DNA from: Trigonopsis variabilis
Lineage: Eukaryota > Ascomycota > Trigonopsidomycetes > Trigonopsidales > Trigonopsidaceae
DNA length: 64,000 bases
Direction: 5' to 3'
Assembly: GCA_003707065.3 (NCBI GenBank)
Contig: PPXM03000005.1
Location: 662,501-726,500 of the forward strand
Both the position numbers and the translations under genes were made by a program. The notes beneath the pieces are model-generated. The model saw nothing but the letters and a program-made list of their open reading frames with translations. It did no database searches and was not told where the DNA came from. Of this stretch, positions 43,867 to 54,865 are shown piece after piece; the stretch's first letter is position 1; the number at the start of each line of letters is the position of its first letter.

Positions 43867-44271
43867 ATGTCTGGAGGAAAATCTGGTGGCAAAGCTGCTT
43901 CTGGCGTCAAACGCTCTCAATCCCGTTCCGCTAAGGCCGGTCTCGTCTTCCCTGTCGGTTACATTCACAAGCGTCTCCGCAATGGAAACTATGCCCAGCG
44001 TATTGGTGCCGGTGCTCCCGTTTACCTTGCTTCAGTCCTTGAGTACCTTGTTGCTGAAATTCTTGAATTGGCTGGAAACGCCGCCCGTGACAACGGTAAG
44101 GCCCGTATCATCCCCCGTTATCTCCAATTGGCTGTCCGCAGTGATGAAGAGTTGAACAAGCTTCTTGGTGATGTCACCATCGCCCAAGGTGGTGTCATTC
44201 CCTATGTCCATGACTCCCTCAAGCCTAAGAAGTCTGGTAAGAAATCTAAGGTTGCCAGCCAGGAGATCTAG
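43867..44271 (+). CDS. HTA1: Histone H2A with an unusually diverged core and SQEI tail
   Basis: The single exon gives 134 residues. The fold is plainly H2[48 protein letters not shown], with acidic-patch residues retained. It ends in SQEI, the SQE-hydrophobic motif phosphorylated at DNA breaks. Several near-invariant positions differ. FPVGRIH is FPVGYIH, so the loop-proximal Arg is Tyr. HRLLRKGN is [15 protein letters not shown] is [12 protein letters not shown] is LLGDV, and the docking domain GGVLPNIN is [11 protein letters not shown], which looks partly H2A.Z-like (GGVIPHIHKSL). Pairing with H2B argues that it is the replication-type H2A. A GC-biased shadow frame exists but is not coding. 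Confidence 0.93.
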   Translation: MSGGKSGGKAASGVKRSQSRSAKAGLVFPVGYIHKRLRNGNYAQRIGAGAPVYLASVLEYLVAEILELAGNAARDNGKARIIPRYLQLAVRSDEELNKLLGDVTIAQGGVIPYVHDSLKPKKSGKKSKVASQEI

Positions 44272-44927
44272 ATTACGTTACTTGCTTGATGGTTGGGTTT
44301 TCTTTGGGTGATTTGACGGTTGTTATCCGCTGGCATTCCTGCCTGCTATGTACATTAGTGAATTCCTTATGTTGATCTCTTTCGTATTTACTTTTGACCT
44401 TGTAGCCCGTATGTTTGTGTTTATTCGCGCATTCTTCTGTTCAAACATCTCTACTGCACTGGGTCCTTGGTTGTTCTATGGCTACTGGCACTTGTTTTTC
44501 TGTGTCCAGTCTATACGCGTCCTCATCTACTTGCACACTCGTTTCGAGCGCATGCTGCTAGTCCCGTAGATTGTATTCACAGTATTAAATTATCACTTTT
44601 TTACTTTTTGAAGCTTGATAATCTATTTATTTTAGCTCCAATTGATCGTTATAATAATTTTCTTCTTTCATCTTGATCCATTTCGCGTTTTTTCCTGCTT
44701 GTTGTTAAGTGCCTTGACATTCGTCCAAATCTTCAAATTAATTTATACCACGACAAGCGAAGCAAAATATAAGAGGAAATTTCAACCCGTATATACAACG
44801 AACAGAAAGAATGCAAAACTCATTGCTTATACGCTTTATATATACAACTTATGCTACGACAGCCCATAAGACAAAGCATATTATACACCAAAAACCCTTA
44901 ATATACACTAGAATACAATTATAAGAA
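44272..44927. other. Convergent 3' region between H2A and the AT-hook gene
   Basis: These 656 bp are AT-rich. The last 250 bp are strongly A/T with no coding signal. No structured RNA was recognised. Confidence 0.5.
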
Positions 44928-47900
44928 TCACCGGCTCAGTCGCCGCCTGCCAGATGATTTGGTTGGAGTTGAAGAGGAAGTAGAAGCGACCCACCACTCC
45001 GACGGGGCTTTTCTTTCCCGCCGCCCAGATCGGGGAGGAGAAAACAGGGCGCCAGAGAAAGAAGGCCTTAGGCGAACCAGGTCACGCAAGCAACGCGGAC
45101 TCCTCTTCGGCTTAGTATCATCATGGCTCAGTTCTACCTTTTCGTCGTAAGGGTCAGCTTTCGACTCTGAGAGACGGTCCGAACCTTGTTCTTGAGAGAT
45201 CGATGTGTGATCAGTCATTGCACTCTCCTTACCGCCTCTACGCTGTCTCTTCCGCAAAGGCTCCTCTGTGCCTGTTCCATTAACGTGATTTCGTTTCAAA
45301 GGGCCATCTTGTCCAACAGGAGGGTGAACAAGATCGGTATTCACTTTTCTGGGGCCAGGAGGTCTCCCTGATCGCTGCATCTGTAAAGGCTCAACAGAAC
45401 CAACACTATCAGCCTGATCTCGCTCGACAAGGCTACCCAATGCAACAGGAGAAATTCCATCCTTGTCGAGAGGTTGTTTTGACTTAGGCTTTCTTCCACG
45501 TTTCTTTGGCAAGGATTCCTCCAATTCAGTAGGAACATGTGTTCCATTAAGCTTCACTTTATCGGGGTTGGGCGGTCTTCCACGCCGTTTCTTCAGAGGT
45601 TTTGCAGGATCAGAAACATATGCTTGATCCTGCGCGACAGACATATCAGCTCCAACAGCCATGACACATCTATCCTTCTTCATTTTATCCGGATTGGGCG
45701 GTCTTCCACGCCGTTTCTTCAAAGGCTTCACGGGATCAGAAACATCTGCTTGATCCTGCGCGACAGACATATCAGCTCCAACGGCCATGACACATCTATC
45801 CTTCTTCATTTTATCAGGGTTGGGCGGTCTTCCACGCCTTTTCTTCAAAGGCTTCACGGGATCAGAAACATCTACTTGACCCTGCGCGACAGAGATATCA
45901 GCTCCAACAGCCATGAAAGATCTATCGTTCTTCATTCTATCAGAGTTGGACGGTCTTCCACGCCGTTTCTTCAAAGGCTCCATAGGATTAGAAACATATG
46001 CTTGATCCTGCGCGACAGAGATATCAGCTCCAACAGCCACGACAGCTCTATCGTTCTTCATTTTATCAGAATTGGGCGGTCTTCCACGCCGTTTCTTCAA
46101 AGGCTTCACGGGATTAGAAACATCTACTTGATCCTGCTCACCAGAGATATCAGCTCCAACGGCCATGACATATCTATCCTTCTTCATTTTATCGGGGTTG
46201 GGCGGTCTTCCACGCCGTTTCTTCAAAGGCTTCACGGGGTCAGAAACATTAACTTGATCATGCGCGACAGAGGAATCAGCCCCAGTAGGGATCACAAGCG
46301 TATCAGTCTTTGTTTTATCCTGGTTGGGTCGCCTTCTAGAGTGTTTCTTCGGCAAAGGTTTCACCAGGTTAGAATCATCTGTTCGCGTGACATACGCATC
46401 GGCCCCAACAGCTAAGTCTCTTCCACTAGTCTTCGTTCTATTCGGGTTCGCCGGTCTTTTAGGTCGTTTATCCGGTAAAGGCCCATCTGCAACTATACTG
46501 CCCGGCTGATGCTGCTTGATAGTGGGACTTTCTCCAACAGGAAAACGAATACCATCGTCGAAAACAGGTCTTGATAGCCCTGGATGACCGAAACGAGCCA
46601 CAGAGGGTCTTTCCCCTGCCAGACCACCCACAAAAGCAGACTTTCCACGTACAAAACTCGATGGGAGAGGAAAAGGATCATCGTCATCGTCAGTGTCAAG
46701 ATTTATCGGGCTCTCTGAAGTGACTTCACACTCTACCTCGGATTCAGCAATGTCGTCCGTATCCAACAGCTCAGAGGTCTTGGACACCGAAACTAGAAGA
46801 GGATGAGCGGGCTCATTGTCCCCCATGACACCATAAGTGGTTTCAGGAGGAATAGTTGATCTGGAAGAAGACGAAAGTGACAGGAGAGCCTTTTTGGCAG
46901 CCTCACGTGACTGAGAGGATGATTTGGATCCAATTTCATGAGTAGGGTTGCCTAAAGGCCGCTTAAGAGCGCCTTTTTCGAAATTCCGAGGTGCTGATTG
47001 TATCGTGTCACCAGAATTTTTTCTGGAATAAGAAGGACGGCTTGATTCTACAGTAGAGAGAGACTCATCGGAAGGCTCGTCTAGTTCAAGGAAGTCAAAA
47101 ATGCCAGGGGGAGGAAGTTCCGCATCATCAGTCTCTAGGATATCGACAAAACCGGGTTGGGCAGCGGTCACTGGCTCCTTGACGTTAGACTTTGAAGTGC
47201 CTTCGGACCTCGGTGAGGGAGGCTTGAAGTGGTCAACATCATCGGGAGCAACCTGGAAAACAAAGGCTAAGTCTTGATCAGACTCATTGTCGTTGGCATT
47301 GGGAGGGATAGGTAGACCACTTTTAGAGGCGCTTTTCCGATAACGACGACGAGTCTGGGGCATCTTCAGAGATTGCGTGGGCTGATTTTTTTTTGAAGAT
47401 CCGGGTTTTTGCCTTTCTGACGGAGCATCTTTCTTCGTAATACCTGCATAACTGGTCGGGATGGACCCGTCAGAGCGAGATTGCGAGGTATTAGAGGGAG
47501 CAACCCAATTCTGAGAGATATCGTGTGACTTAGACAAGAAATCCGTAGCATAGACGATAGAAGGATGAGAAGGATCTTGGTCCTGTTTCGCATAACTAAT
47601 ATTAAGACCACCAGAAGCACTGGAAGCATACAGGGAGTTGTTTGTTATCCTATGCATAGAAGAAGGAACACCAAGAGGGGGTGTTAAAGTTGGCAGAGCA
47701 GATTCGGTAGACGCACTCCTTGTGCTAACACCAAAGCTCAAATTAGGATTAAGAGGAGACTGAGTATGTGGATCATGGTGAGACTGAGAAAGCGGGCTTG
47801 AGCTGACTGACGCTTGTGATGGTGACTTTATCGTAGAGAAAACATGTCGAAGAGACTATTAAATGTCAGAAAATTAAATAAAGGTAAACATACCACGGGC

Positions 47901-48221
47901 ACAGGGCTCTGGCTGATGAGACGAAGCGCTGGAGAGAAGGGAAGGGAAGGATCATGCTTCAAGGAGTCAGAACAAACAGGAATAGAAAACACTCACAAAT
48001 GCATCAGCATAGAAATCGGTAGGAGTATGAGAATTAGTAGCAAGACTGTGTTTACGCGTCTGGGGTGATGGGGCTGCTTCGCGGCTGTTAGACGAAGTCT
48101 TGCGGGCAACACCACGCGAACCCAAGGAAGCTGGGCTTTCTGAGGTCTCAAGGAAGTGAGGATGCGGTGATCTGAGGGCAGGATCTCGAGCGAAGAGGTC
48201 CTCAGTCGAGAGTAGGCGCAT
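44928..48221 (-). CDS. Large AT-hook protein with a tandem-repeat DNA-binding array
   Basis: The main exon is 44928-47855. Upstream I place a 15-nt exon (47894-47908) and a first visible exon (47997-48221), with introns of 38 and 88 nt, giving about 1055 residues; the true start may lie in yet another exon, since the frame stays open to a TCTTCCAG acceptor at about 48262. The C-terminal half carries at least six copies of PLKKRRGRPPNPDKMKK, a minor-groove AT-hook, in 42-residue units, plus further hooks (KKRGRKPKSK, SGRPPGPRK). The rest is Ser/Pro/acidic and disordered. No enzymatic fold is visible. A chromatin role at AT-rich DNA is inferred from the hooks. I cannot name an orthologue. The 5' end is uncertain. 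Confidence 0.72.
45550..46240. repeat. 126-bp coding tandem repeat in the AT-hook gene
   Basis: The plus-strand motif GGCGGTCTTCCACGCCGTTT recurs at roughly 126-bp steps, about six times between 45570 and 46230, in phase with a 42-residue protein unit. The two copies nearest 45600-45850 are almost identical over their full length, and others differ by scattered changes. This points to recent unequal exchange at one end of the array. Confidence 0.85.
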
Positions 48222-48765
48222 CAACTCTCGAGATGGCGGTGAAACAAGGGAGACAGGATGCTGGAAGAGCGCGAGAAGGAAGAGTACAGAAAGGGTTCAA
48301 CATTAGTGATGAGAAATAGCAAGGAAGACAGTCTACGTATAATTGTGGATCTAGAAAGCAGGATGACCCTGGACATGGGTTGGAGGTGTGCTGGAGGCGG
48401 CTATATTAATCACCCGAGCCTGGAAAACAGGAAATACATATACTTCAGATAGATAATGAGCAGAAGCAGCGAAAGAAATGTAATAGGAGATCGAGAAAAT
48501 GGATAGAGAGCAAAGGGTATGACAAAGAGACCAGAATGGGCTACAGTTGAGGTCTTAAAAGCCGAGAATCCTGTCAACAGTCTAGAGCAAACCTCTAGTC
48601 ACCAATCAGACCAAATAATAGATAAACTAGAAAATAAATGGCAGTCAATTCCCAAGGAATCAATGCAAGAAAATGAGCAAAGGCCACATAGAGGATCGAA
48701 CTCGGTGGAGGCATACGGATAAATCACATGCACGAATTTATATGATATACACCAGAAAGAGAACA
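48222..48765. other. Region between the AT-hook gene and NDUFB9
   Basis: These 544 bp lie between two minus-strand genes and should contain the AT-hook promoter and perhaps a missing first exon (an acceptor-like TCTTCCAG sits at about 48262). A GTTCGATC near 48690 looks like a tRNA T-loop, but its stem does not pair. Confidence 0.45.
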
Positions 48766-49089
48766 CTAATAGTTGCCGGGAACAGGATCTTCCAAGGGAG
48801 GATGAAGGTTTCGTTCATGCTTAGTACCACCAGGTCGGCAAGGAGGAATATAAGGATCTGGATGTTTCCAATAAGCAAGCTGTTTTTCCGTAGCAGAGAT
48901 TATATCGTTTAATTGTTGGAGGTCGGTCAAATTCTTGTTTGCATCAAACTGTCGACGGATGGCACAAGCTTGGATTCTCCAAATTGACCGGTTCACACAC
49001 CAATTCAGGGAATTTCTTAAAGCAAATCGATATAATGCAGACACATGGGTCTTAGTAGCTTCAGTAAACGGTTTATACATGATAGACAT
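48766..49089 (-). CDS. NDUFB9: Complex I LYR-motif subunit NDUFB9 (B22)
   Basis: NDUFB9 is an LYR protein of the membrane arm and is held there by a bound mitochondrial acyl carrier protein. The single exon from the ATG at 49089 gives 107 residues; an upstream frame to 49131 lacks an ATG. The motif ALYRFALRNSLNW has the L-Y-R triad and the following Phe. Next comes the helix NRSIWRIQACAIRRQFDANK. The family's C-terminal signature is HPDPYIPPCRPGGTKHERN, followed by LHPPLEDP. ACP1, whose product binds LYR proteins, is encoded 24 kb upstream in this window. Confidence 0.92.
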   Translation of the reverse strand: MSIMYKPFTEATKTHVSALYRFALRNSLNWCVNRSIWRIQACAIRRQFDANKNLTDLQQLNDIISATEKQLAYWKHPDPYIPPCRPGGTKHERNLHPPLEDPVPGNY

Positions 49090-49400
49090 CCTGCCTAGTT
49101 CCGTCGTGGTCGGTCGCACGGTAACCACCAATGGGAGGTCGTTGAATTACCTAGACTACAAAGTGACCTGGACTTAGAGCCTAATCGGGTATGCGCGGAG
49201 GATTTCGGCATCTTTCCTACCAACAATCTAACTTATCCTTTTTTGGTCGAGTTTTTCCACAGGTAAGTACAATACAAAGATCCCAATCTATCCATTCAAT
49301 TATATTTTTTGCTACTTCTACCCTCAATTTGTTTCCTTAAACCGCTAATAGTGGGCTTCTTGCTTGAATCGTCGGAGCCCTGATGCTAACCCAGTGAAGA
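49090..49400. promoter_or_regulatory. Divergent promoter between NDUFB9 and KGD2
   Basis: The 311 bp between start codons separate a complex I gene and a TCA-cycle gene. ACCAAT at 49128-49133 is a candidate HAP/NF-Y site. Coordinated control by respiratory regulators is inference. Confidence 0.4.
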
Positions 49401-51061
49401 ATGTTCGCCTCTGCAGCTCGTCGTGGCGTCGTCTCGCGATCTTGCAAATTGTCTTCGACAATTTCTCGTCGCTTATTATCTCAATCCGCTACGTCTACTT
49501 TCATCCGATCCTCAAGGTAGGTAGACTGTGCCCGGTCGTCTTGAGCATATTGGCCCCACCTTGTTCGTCTCCGTCATCTGTTGTATTTTTTTAATTTTTC
49601 CATTTTACTCTGCTTCTAAGATCTGCCATTGCATGGATGATATTCAATTGTTCTATTCCTCGAGCGCATAATCGATTGTTAACTATCTGACGTCTTATTG
49701 GGCAACCCCGGCTCTCGCGTCACAACCGACTGAAACCTGTTCACGACTAACATCCTAGGCCGTTTGTTCCTTCTGCCTCTGCTCCTTTATCCCAATTCTC
49801 GCAAGCTAGAACCTATGGTAAGCATAACGCTACCAAAATGCGAATTACTAATCACCAGCGGTTGAAACTGTCAATGTTCCTCAAATGGCTGAATCCATCT
49901 CAGAGGGTACCTTGAAGACTTGGCTTAAGAGTGAGTACCATACCCTGCGCTGCGGCTTGTACACAGAGAAAACTAACTATTATTTTAGAGGTCGGAGACT
50001 ATGTTGAAGCTGATGAGGAAGTTGCTTCAATTGAGACTGACAAGATTGATGTCGCTGTCAACTCTCCTGCTGCCGGTGTCATCACTGAACAACTCGCTAA
50101 GGAAGATGACAACGTTTCTGTTGACCAGCCTTTGTTCAAATTAGATACTAGTGCTCCCAAACCTGCCGGCGGTGCCAAAAAGGAAGAAGCTCCCAAGGAG
50201 GAGGCTCCCAAGGAAGAGCCCAAGAAGGAGGAGCCCAAGAAAGAAGCTGCTGCTCCTCCTCCCCCTAAGGAAGAGCCCAAGAAGGCCGCTCCTCCCCCTC
50301 CTAAAGAAGAGAAGAAGGCTGCTCCCACTTCAGCTGCTCCTGTCCAAGCGTTCAGCCGCGAAGAGCACCGCATCAAGATGAACCGAATGCGATTGCGTAT
50401 TGCCGAACGTCTTAAGCAATCTCAAAACACTGCTGCCTCCCTCACCACTTTCAACGAATGTGATATGTCCAGCTTAATGGAATGGCGAAAGCTGTACAAA
50501 GACGAGATCATCAAGACTCACGGAGTCAAGATTGGGTTCATGGGTGCCTTCACCAAAGCTTGCATTCTTGCTATGCGGGATATTCCTGCCGTCAACGGTT
50601 CCATCGAAGGCCCCGACGGTGGAGATACCATCGTTTTCCGTGACTATGTCGACGTCAGCGTGGCTGTCTCTACTCCCAAGGGCCTTGTCACCCCCGTCGT
50701 TCGCAACGCCGAGTCATTAGATGTCATTGGCATTGAAAAGGCCATCCACAACTTGGGTGTTAAGGCTCGTGATGGTAAGCTCACCATGGAGGATCTTGCT
50801 GGAGGAACCTTCACCATCTCCAACGGAGGTGTCTTTGGCTCTCTCATGGGTACTCCTATCATCAACCTTCCCCAAACTGCCGTCTTGGGCATGCATGGAA
50901 TCAAGGAGCGAGCTGTCGTCGTGAACGGACAAGTTGTCTCCCGCCCAATGATGTACCTTGCTCTTACCTACGATCACCGATTACTCGATGGTCGAGAAGC
51001 CGTGACTTTCCTCAAGAACGTCAAGGAATACATCGAGGACCCTCGCAAGATGCTCCTCTAA
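49401..51061 (+). CDS. KGD2: Dihydrolipoyl succinyltransferase, E2 of 2-oxoglutarate dehydrogenase
   Basis: KGD2 forms the core of the 2-oxoglutarate dehydrogenase complex and passes succinyl groups from its lipoyl arm to CoA. The exons are 49401-49516, 49759-49817, 49859-49930 and 49989-51061, with introns of 242, 41 and 58 nt, giving 439 residues. A Ser/Arg-rich presequ­ence comes first. The lipoyl domain has [12 protein letters not shown] and the modified Lys in ETDKID near residue 100. A Lys/Glu/Pro/Ala linker ([12 protein letters not shown]) replaces the E1/E3-binding domain, as is normal for KGD2. The catalytic domain ends with [13 protein letters not shown] near residue 410. The first intron is exceptionally long for the region. 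Confidence 0.97.
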
Positions 51062-51258
51062 ATGCTTTGGCAATACTCAACGATAGGCATGAATTATGTA
51101 CGTAGCATCATTACACCCCCAGTTTTTGTCCCTTATGGTGCGAGCTTCGCGTGTGACCCTGTGATGGACCTGAGGCGTAACAAGATTGCAGGTGACAACG
51201 CTGTTCAGTCTCACACCTTCGATCGGTGACGCGACACCAAGAAGAAAAACGCGTATTT

Positions 51259-52083
51259 ATGGGACATGCGGGGATGCAGAGGACGATTTACGTTGGAGGA
51301 TTGCATTCAGATACAACAGTTGATGAGATAAGGGCAATTTTTGAAGTGGTCGGGCCAGTATCAGACGTGAAGTTGGTGTCGCATGCGAGCAATGGGTCAA
51401 GTTACGGTTTTGTTGAATTTGACGATCCTGAAGTAGCAGAAACTGCGATAAACACGCTAAATGGACATCATATTCGCGGGAATGAAATGAAGTTAGGATG
51501 GGCTTCTGGTGAACGGCATGGATTGTTTGTAGGAGACTTGTCCAACGATGTGAGCGATTCCTTACTGAGAGAGGCGTTTGGAAAATACTCATCATTAGCT
51601 GAAGCAAAGGTTATGCGGGACAGTCGGACGGGGAGGACGCGAGGATATGGTTTTGTGTCGTTTCGAGATCGAGAGGAAGCAGAGCAAGCACTACAGGAGA
51701 TGAACGGGTACAAGATAGGAAGCAGGCCTATAAGGCTCAACTGGGGAGCGAAAGGACTAGGTAAAGGAGGAATTGGCACTCCGCAAAGTTACGAGGCTAT
51801 CGCTCAAGGCGCTCCTGAATGGCAGACGACAGTTTATGTGGGAAATCTTAGTCCTGCAATCACAGAGCAAGATCTAGCGCAGTTATTTGCCAATTTTGGA
51901 TATATTCTGGCCATTCAGTTGCAAGAAAAGTTTGCATTTGTGACTTTAGGCACGCATCAAGGTGCAGCTATGGCCATTTCTCACTTGCATGGGTATGTCT
52001 ATGGGGGACGGCCATTGCGCTGTGGCTGGGGAAAGTTCCCTATGGTTGAAGCAGGTTCCCTTGGCGGGACAACTTACGAGTGA
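51259..52083 (+). CDS. PUB1/TIA-1-like RNA-binding protein with three RRMs
   Basis: The single exon from the ATG at 51259 gives 274 residues; the open frame starts earlier without an ATG, so an upstream exon is possible. RRM1 (about 8-80) has TIYVGGL and GFVEFDD. RRM2 (about 86-163) has GLFVGDLS and RGYGFVSFRDREEAE. RRM3 (about 190-262) has TVYVGNLSPAITEQDL and the degenerate but recognisable FAFVTLGTHQGAAMA, closing with LRCGWGK. This order, and the GDLS and WGK landmarks, fit PUB1/TIA-1/TIAR proteins, which bind U-rich RNA and join stress granules. The Gln-rich tail of yeast Pub1 is missing. NAM8-type proteins are an alternative. Confidence 0.82.
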   Translation: MGHAGMQRTIYVGGLHSDTTVDEIRAIFEVVGPVSDVKLVSHASNGSSYGFVEFDDPEVAETAINTLNGHHIRGNEMKLGWASGERHGLFVGDLSNDVSDSLLREAFGKYSSLAEAKVMRDSRTGRTRGYGFVSFRDREEAEQALQEMNGYKIGSRPIRLNWGAKGLGKGGIGTPQSYEAIAQGAPEWQTTVYVGNLSPAITEQDLAQLFANFGYILAIQLQEKFAFVTLGTHQGAAMAISHLHGYVYGGRPLRCGWGKFPMVEAGSLGGTTYE

Positions 52084-52242
52084 GAGACTTAGCATGAGCA
52101 GCTCGAACAAAAATCGTCTCTAGGGTGAAGCTGGGCCAAGACCAAACGACCGGTGCGAATCAAAACGACGCTGATCCGACAATGCAAGCTGTGTTCTGTC
52201 ATATCTGCCTTCACTATTATTCAATTGAGTAATGTACAGCCG

Positions 52243-52868
52243 TCATAAGCCCAATTCCTTTTCTAGATTAGCCACTATGTCCTCTTCTTGAATGTCATCA
52301 TTTTGAGCCGATTCGCCGTCGGATTCGTCCTCTATTGGAAGAACATCATATGCGTTTTTCATCTTAAATTCTTTTCTAATTTGTTTAACTGAACTTGTCG
52401 ATTTAGCTTTAATAGGGTCTATATCACCGTCTGGCGCTCGACGATGGCCTATATCATTTTGAACTACACCGTCGTCATCCTTCCTTCGATCATTTATGAT
52501 TTGACCTTTTCTAAGACTATCGTCAACTTTGGATTCTAACCTGTCTGAAAACAACTTTGCTTTTAGACTGGCATCCATTTTCCGTTTCTTTGATCGATAT
52601 GAGTCATGACGCTTCTTTCCTATCGTAGATACTCCACTCTGTCCTCTAACCGCCAGAGCGGCAAGCTTCGCATTGACCTTGGCTTTGTTTGGTATCAAGT
52701 CACCGCTATGATCAGATGTAGTCAAGCTCGGATTGCTATCAAACGCGACATCTGCTTGCCTTCGAGCAGCGCGTGATCGTTGGCTGACCTTTTCTAATGG
52801 TCAGAGACTATTCTAGAAGGATCCGGTCGATGATCCATGGCGTATAGTTGCCACTTACTTTTCACCAT
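52243..52868 (-). CDS. Alb1-like ribosome-biogenesis candidate
   Basis: Exon 1 is only 10 nt (52859-52868, MVK plus one base). A 65-nt intron (52794-52858, GTAAGT donor) follows, and exon 2 is 52243-52793, giving 186 residues. The N-terminus reads MVKKKVSQRSRAARRQADVAF. The basic SRAARR block, an internal GVSTIGKKRH segment and a Lys/Arg-rich helix resemble Alb1-type 60S shuttling factors, though the match is by eye. The C-terminus is acidic (IQEEDIVANLEKELGL). A nucleolar protein is likely. Slx9-like factors are an alternative. It shares a 170-bp divergent promoter with the membrane-anchored protease gene. Confidence 0.6.
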
Positions 52869-53038
52869 TGCTTTTCCAAGTCTGCATGTAACGGTGAAGA
52901 AAAAAATCCATTGTCCCAACTGCACAAACGTCACTAAATATACGGCTTTATGGCATAAAGCCGTGACAGTTTGGTATCGCCGTTGTCTTACGTGGCCTCG
53001 GCTTACGAATGCATCCTTACTGCAAAAGGCTATGTGGC

Positions 53039-54865
53039 ATGGATTGGCCTAATTTTCTCTACAACCCTGAACTTCTTCCTTTTCTTTTACTACTAACTTG
53101 TATTATTGGCGCCTTTTATTTTGTTTCTCCTTTTATGACTCCAACGGCCTCTGAGTCCTATACGCTCGTAGGAGGCTTACGCAACCCTGCTAATGATTGC
53201 TTTGCCAACTCTGTCATTCAGGTAGGATTTCTGAAATATTGGTGATTGCCACTAACGTTTAATCAGGCTATATCTTCCCTAGATCCTCTAGTGGACTTTT
53301 TAAATATTCGACTTGAACAGCACCGGCAAGAAAATAGCCCTCCCAAGGCTTTATCTTTGACAGAAACACTGGGATTATGCCACTCCAGTCAAGATACCAC
53401 TGATCTGCTAGGAAATATTGTCCACGAAATCAATTCTGGATCGACTTCATCATGCTCCCAAATCATCAATAAGGTCTTTGGACATTCAGGCGTATGTTCC
53501 TGGTTTGGAAGAGGCCAACAAGACGCTCAAGAGTTTTTCCAACGTCTCACTGACATGTTGGATCAAGAGTCAGCTCCGTCTAGTAAAGATTCTAACCAGC
53601 CATCAGAAGAGACTTCAGAAGTGGGACGATCAGGTGACGAAGACGACTCATCTTCGGCAATCGATACAAATAATTCAGATAAAGTTGATAAAAATGATAA
53701 AAAGTTTCCTTTTAGGGGATCAATGGCTGTCAAACTGGTCTGTCAAACTTGTGGCTCTTCCGACGGTTTTCGAGAAGTTCCTTACGTTGGTCTATCTCTT
53801 CCTTTACCTTCTAGACTCTCATGCTCCATACAGGACTGCTTATCTGCTTACACGGCTGATGAAGAGGTCTCAGGAGTTGAGTGTCAACGATGCTCATTAC
53901 TCACCGCTAAGGACCAGCTAAGTCGCCTTATCGAGTCCCGCAAGTGCGTCGAAGATCTGCGGCCTATTTTGGTTCGCCGATTAAGTGATACTCAAGCTGC
54001 TCTAGATTCAAAAATTTCTGATGAAATCTATCGCAAGTTGAAGCCTCCTAGGCGGATCACCCGGACAAAACGCAAAATAACAATGCTCTCCGCCCCTCCT
54101 CAAGTTTTGGCTCTTCATCTCTCCCGATCAGATTTTGATATACACCTTGGTGAGGCCATCAAAAACCATGCCCACGTCAATTACCCTTTAGTGCTCGATC
54201 TCGCTCCTTACTCTGTTAGCAAGGATGGAAAGGACCAATCCTCTGGAACGTCCAGCGAACCAACTCTATATAGACTAAAGAGTGTTATCATTCACTACGG
54301 GACCCACTCTTATGGACATTATACATGCTATCGATATGCTCAAGACAAATGGTGGTACATCTCCGATTCCAATGTTCATGAAGTCACCGAAGATGAGGCA
54401 TTACGGGCTGAAAGTGTGTTTATGTTGTTTTACGAAAGAGTTTCTAAAGATGAGAATTTCCTCGCCGAGAAATCCATCAACTCGATGACTAGCGGCATCC
54501 CCAATCCCAGTGGCTCTTGCGTTGCTAGCTACGCCACTACTGGGGATGAGAACCACGAGTCACAGACCCGGTATGACGCTCTTTTGGAACAGCTCTCTTC
54601 GGGAGACGCGGAAGATTCACTAAGAGCTCCCATAAAGGTTGAAGCTGAATCTTCTTGCCCTGACGCCGAGTCGTCCGACACGCCTACTGAGGCGTCTTCT
54701 ACGACTTGCGAAGAGAACACCCAAGTTCCATCAAAAGGCGATTGTCACTCGTCTACGGTTAATCTGACAACCGGATATACCCGGGAGGACTTTGAAGGTT
54801 CCGAAGAAAAGCGTTCGTTTGATCTCTCTACAGCGTCACAGGTAGGCTTAGTGACTGCTCATTGA
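53039..54865 (+). CDS. Membrane-anchored ubiquitin-specific protease (UBP16/USP30-like)
   Basis: Exon 1 is 53039-53221, the intron is 53222-53266 (45 nt) and exon 2 is 53267-54865, giving 593 residues; an in-frame ATG at 53009 is an alternative start. A hydrophobic helix (LLPFLLLLTCIIGAFYFV) near the N-terminus would anchor the enzyme with its catalytic domain in the cytosol, as in mitochondrial UBP16 or USP30. The Cys box is LRNPANDCFANSVIQ, where NDC replaces the usual NTC. QQDAQEFFQRL, the zinc-finger pair CQTCGS and CQRCS, and the His box HSYGHYTCYRY near residue 409 are intact. The C-terminus is an acidic, disordered tail. Location at mitochondria is inference. Confidence 0.87.

Noticed and set aside
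45537-46415. 292-codon plus-strand frame opposite the AT-hook array
   Set aside because: It exists because the 126-bp repeat lacks stops in that frame; its peptide is an antisense copy of the hooks.
48685-48715. tRNA-like T-loop (GTTCGATC on the minus strand)
   Set aside because: The flanking bases cannot form the T stem and no acceptor stem or anticodon arm is present.
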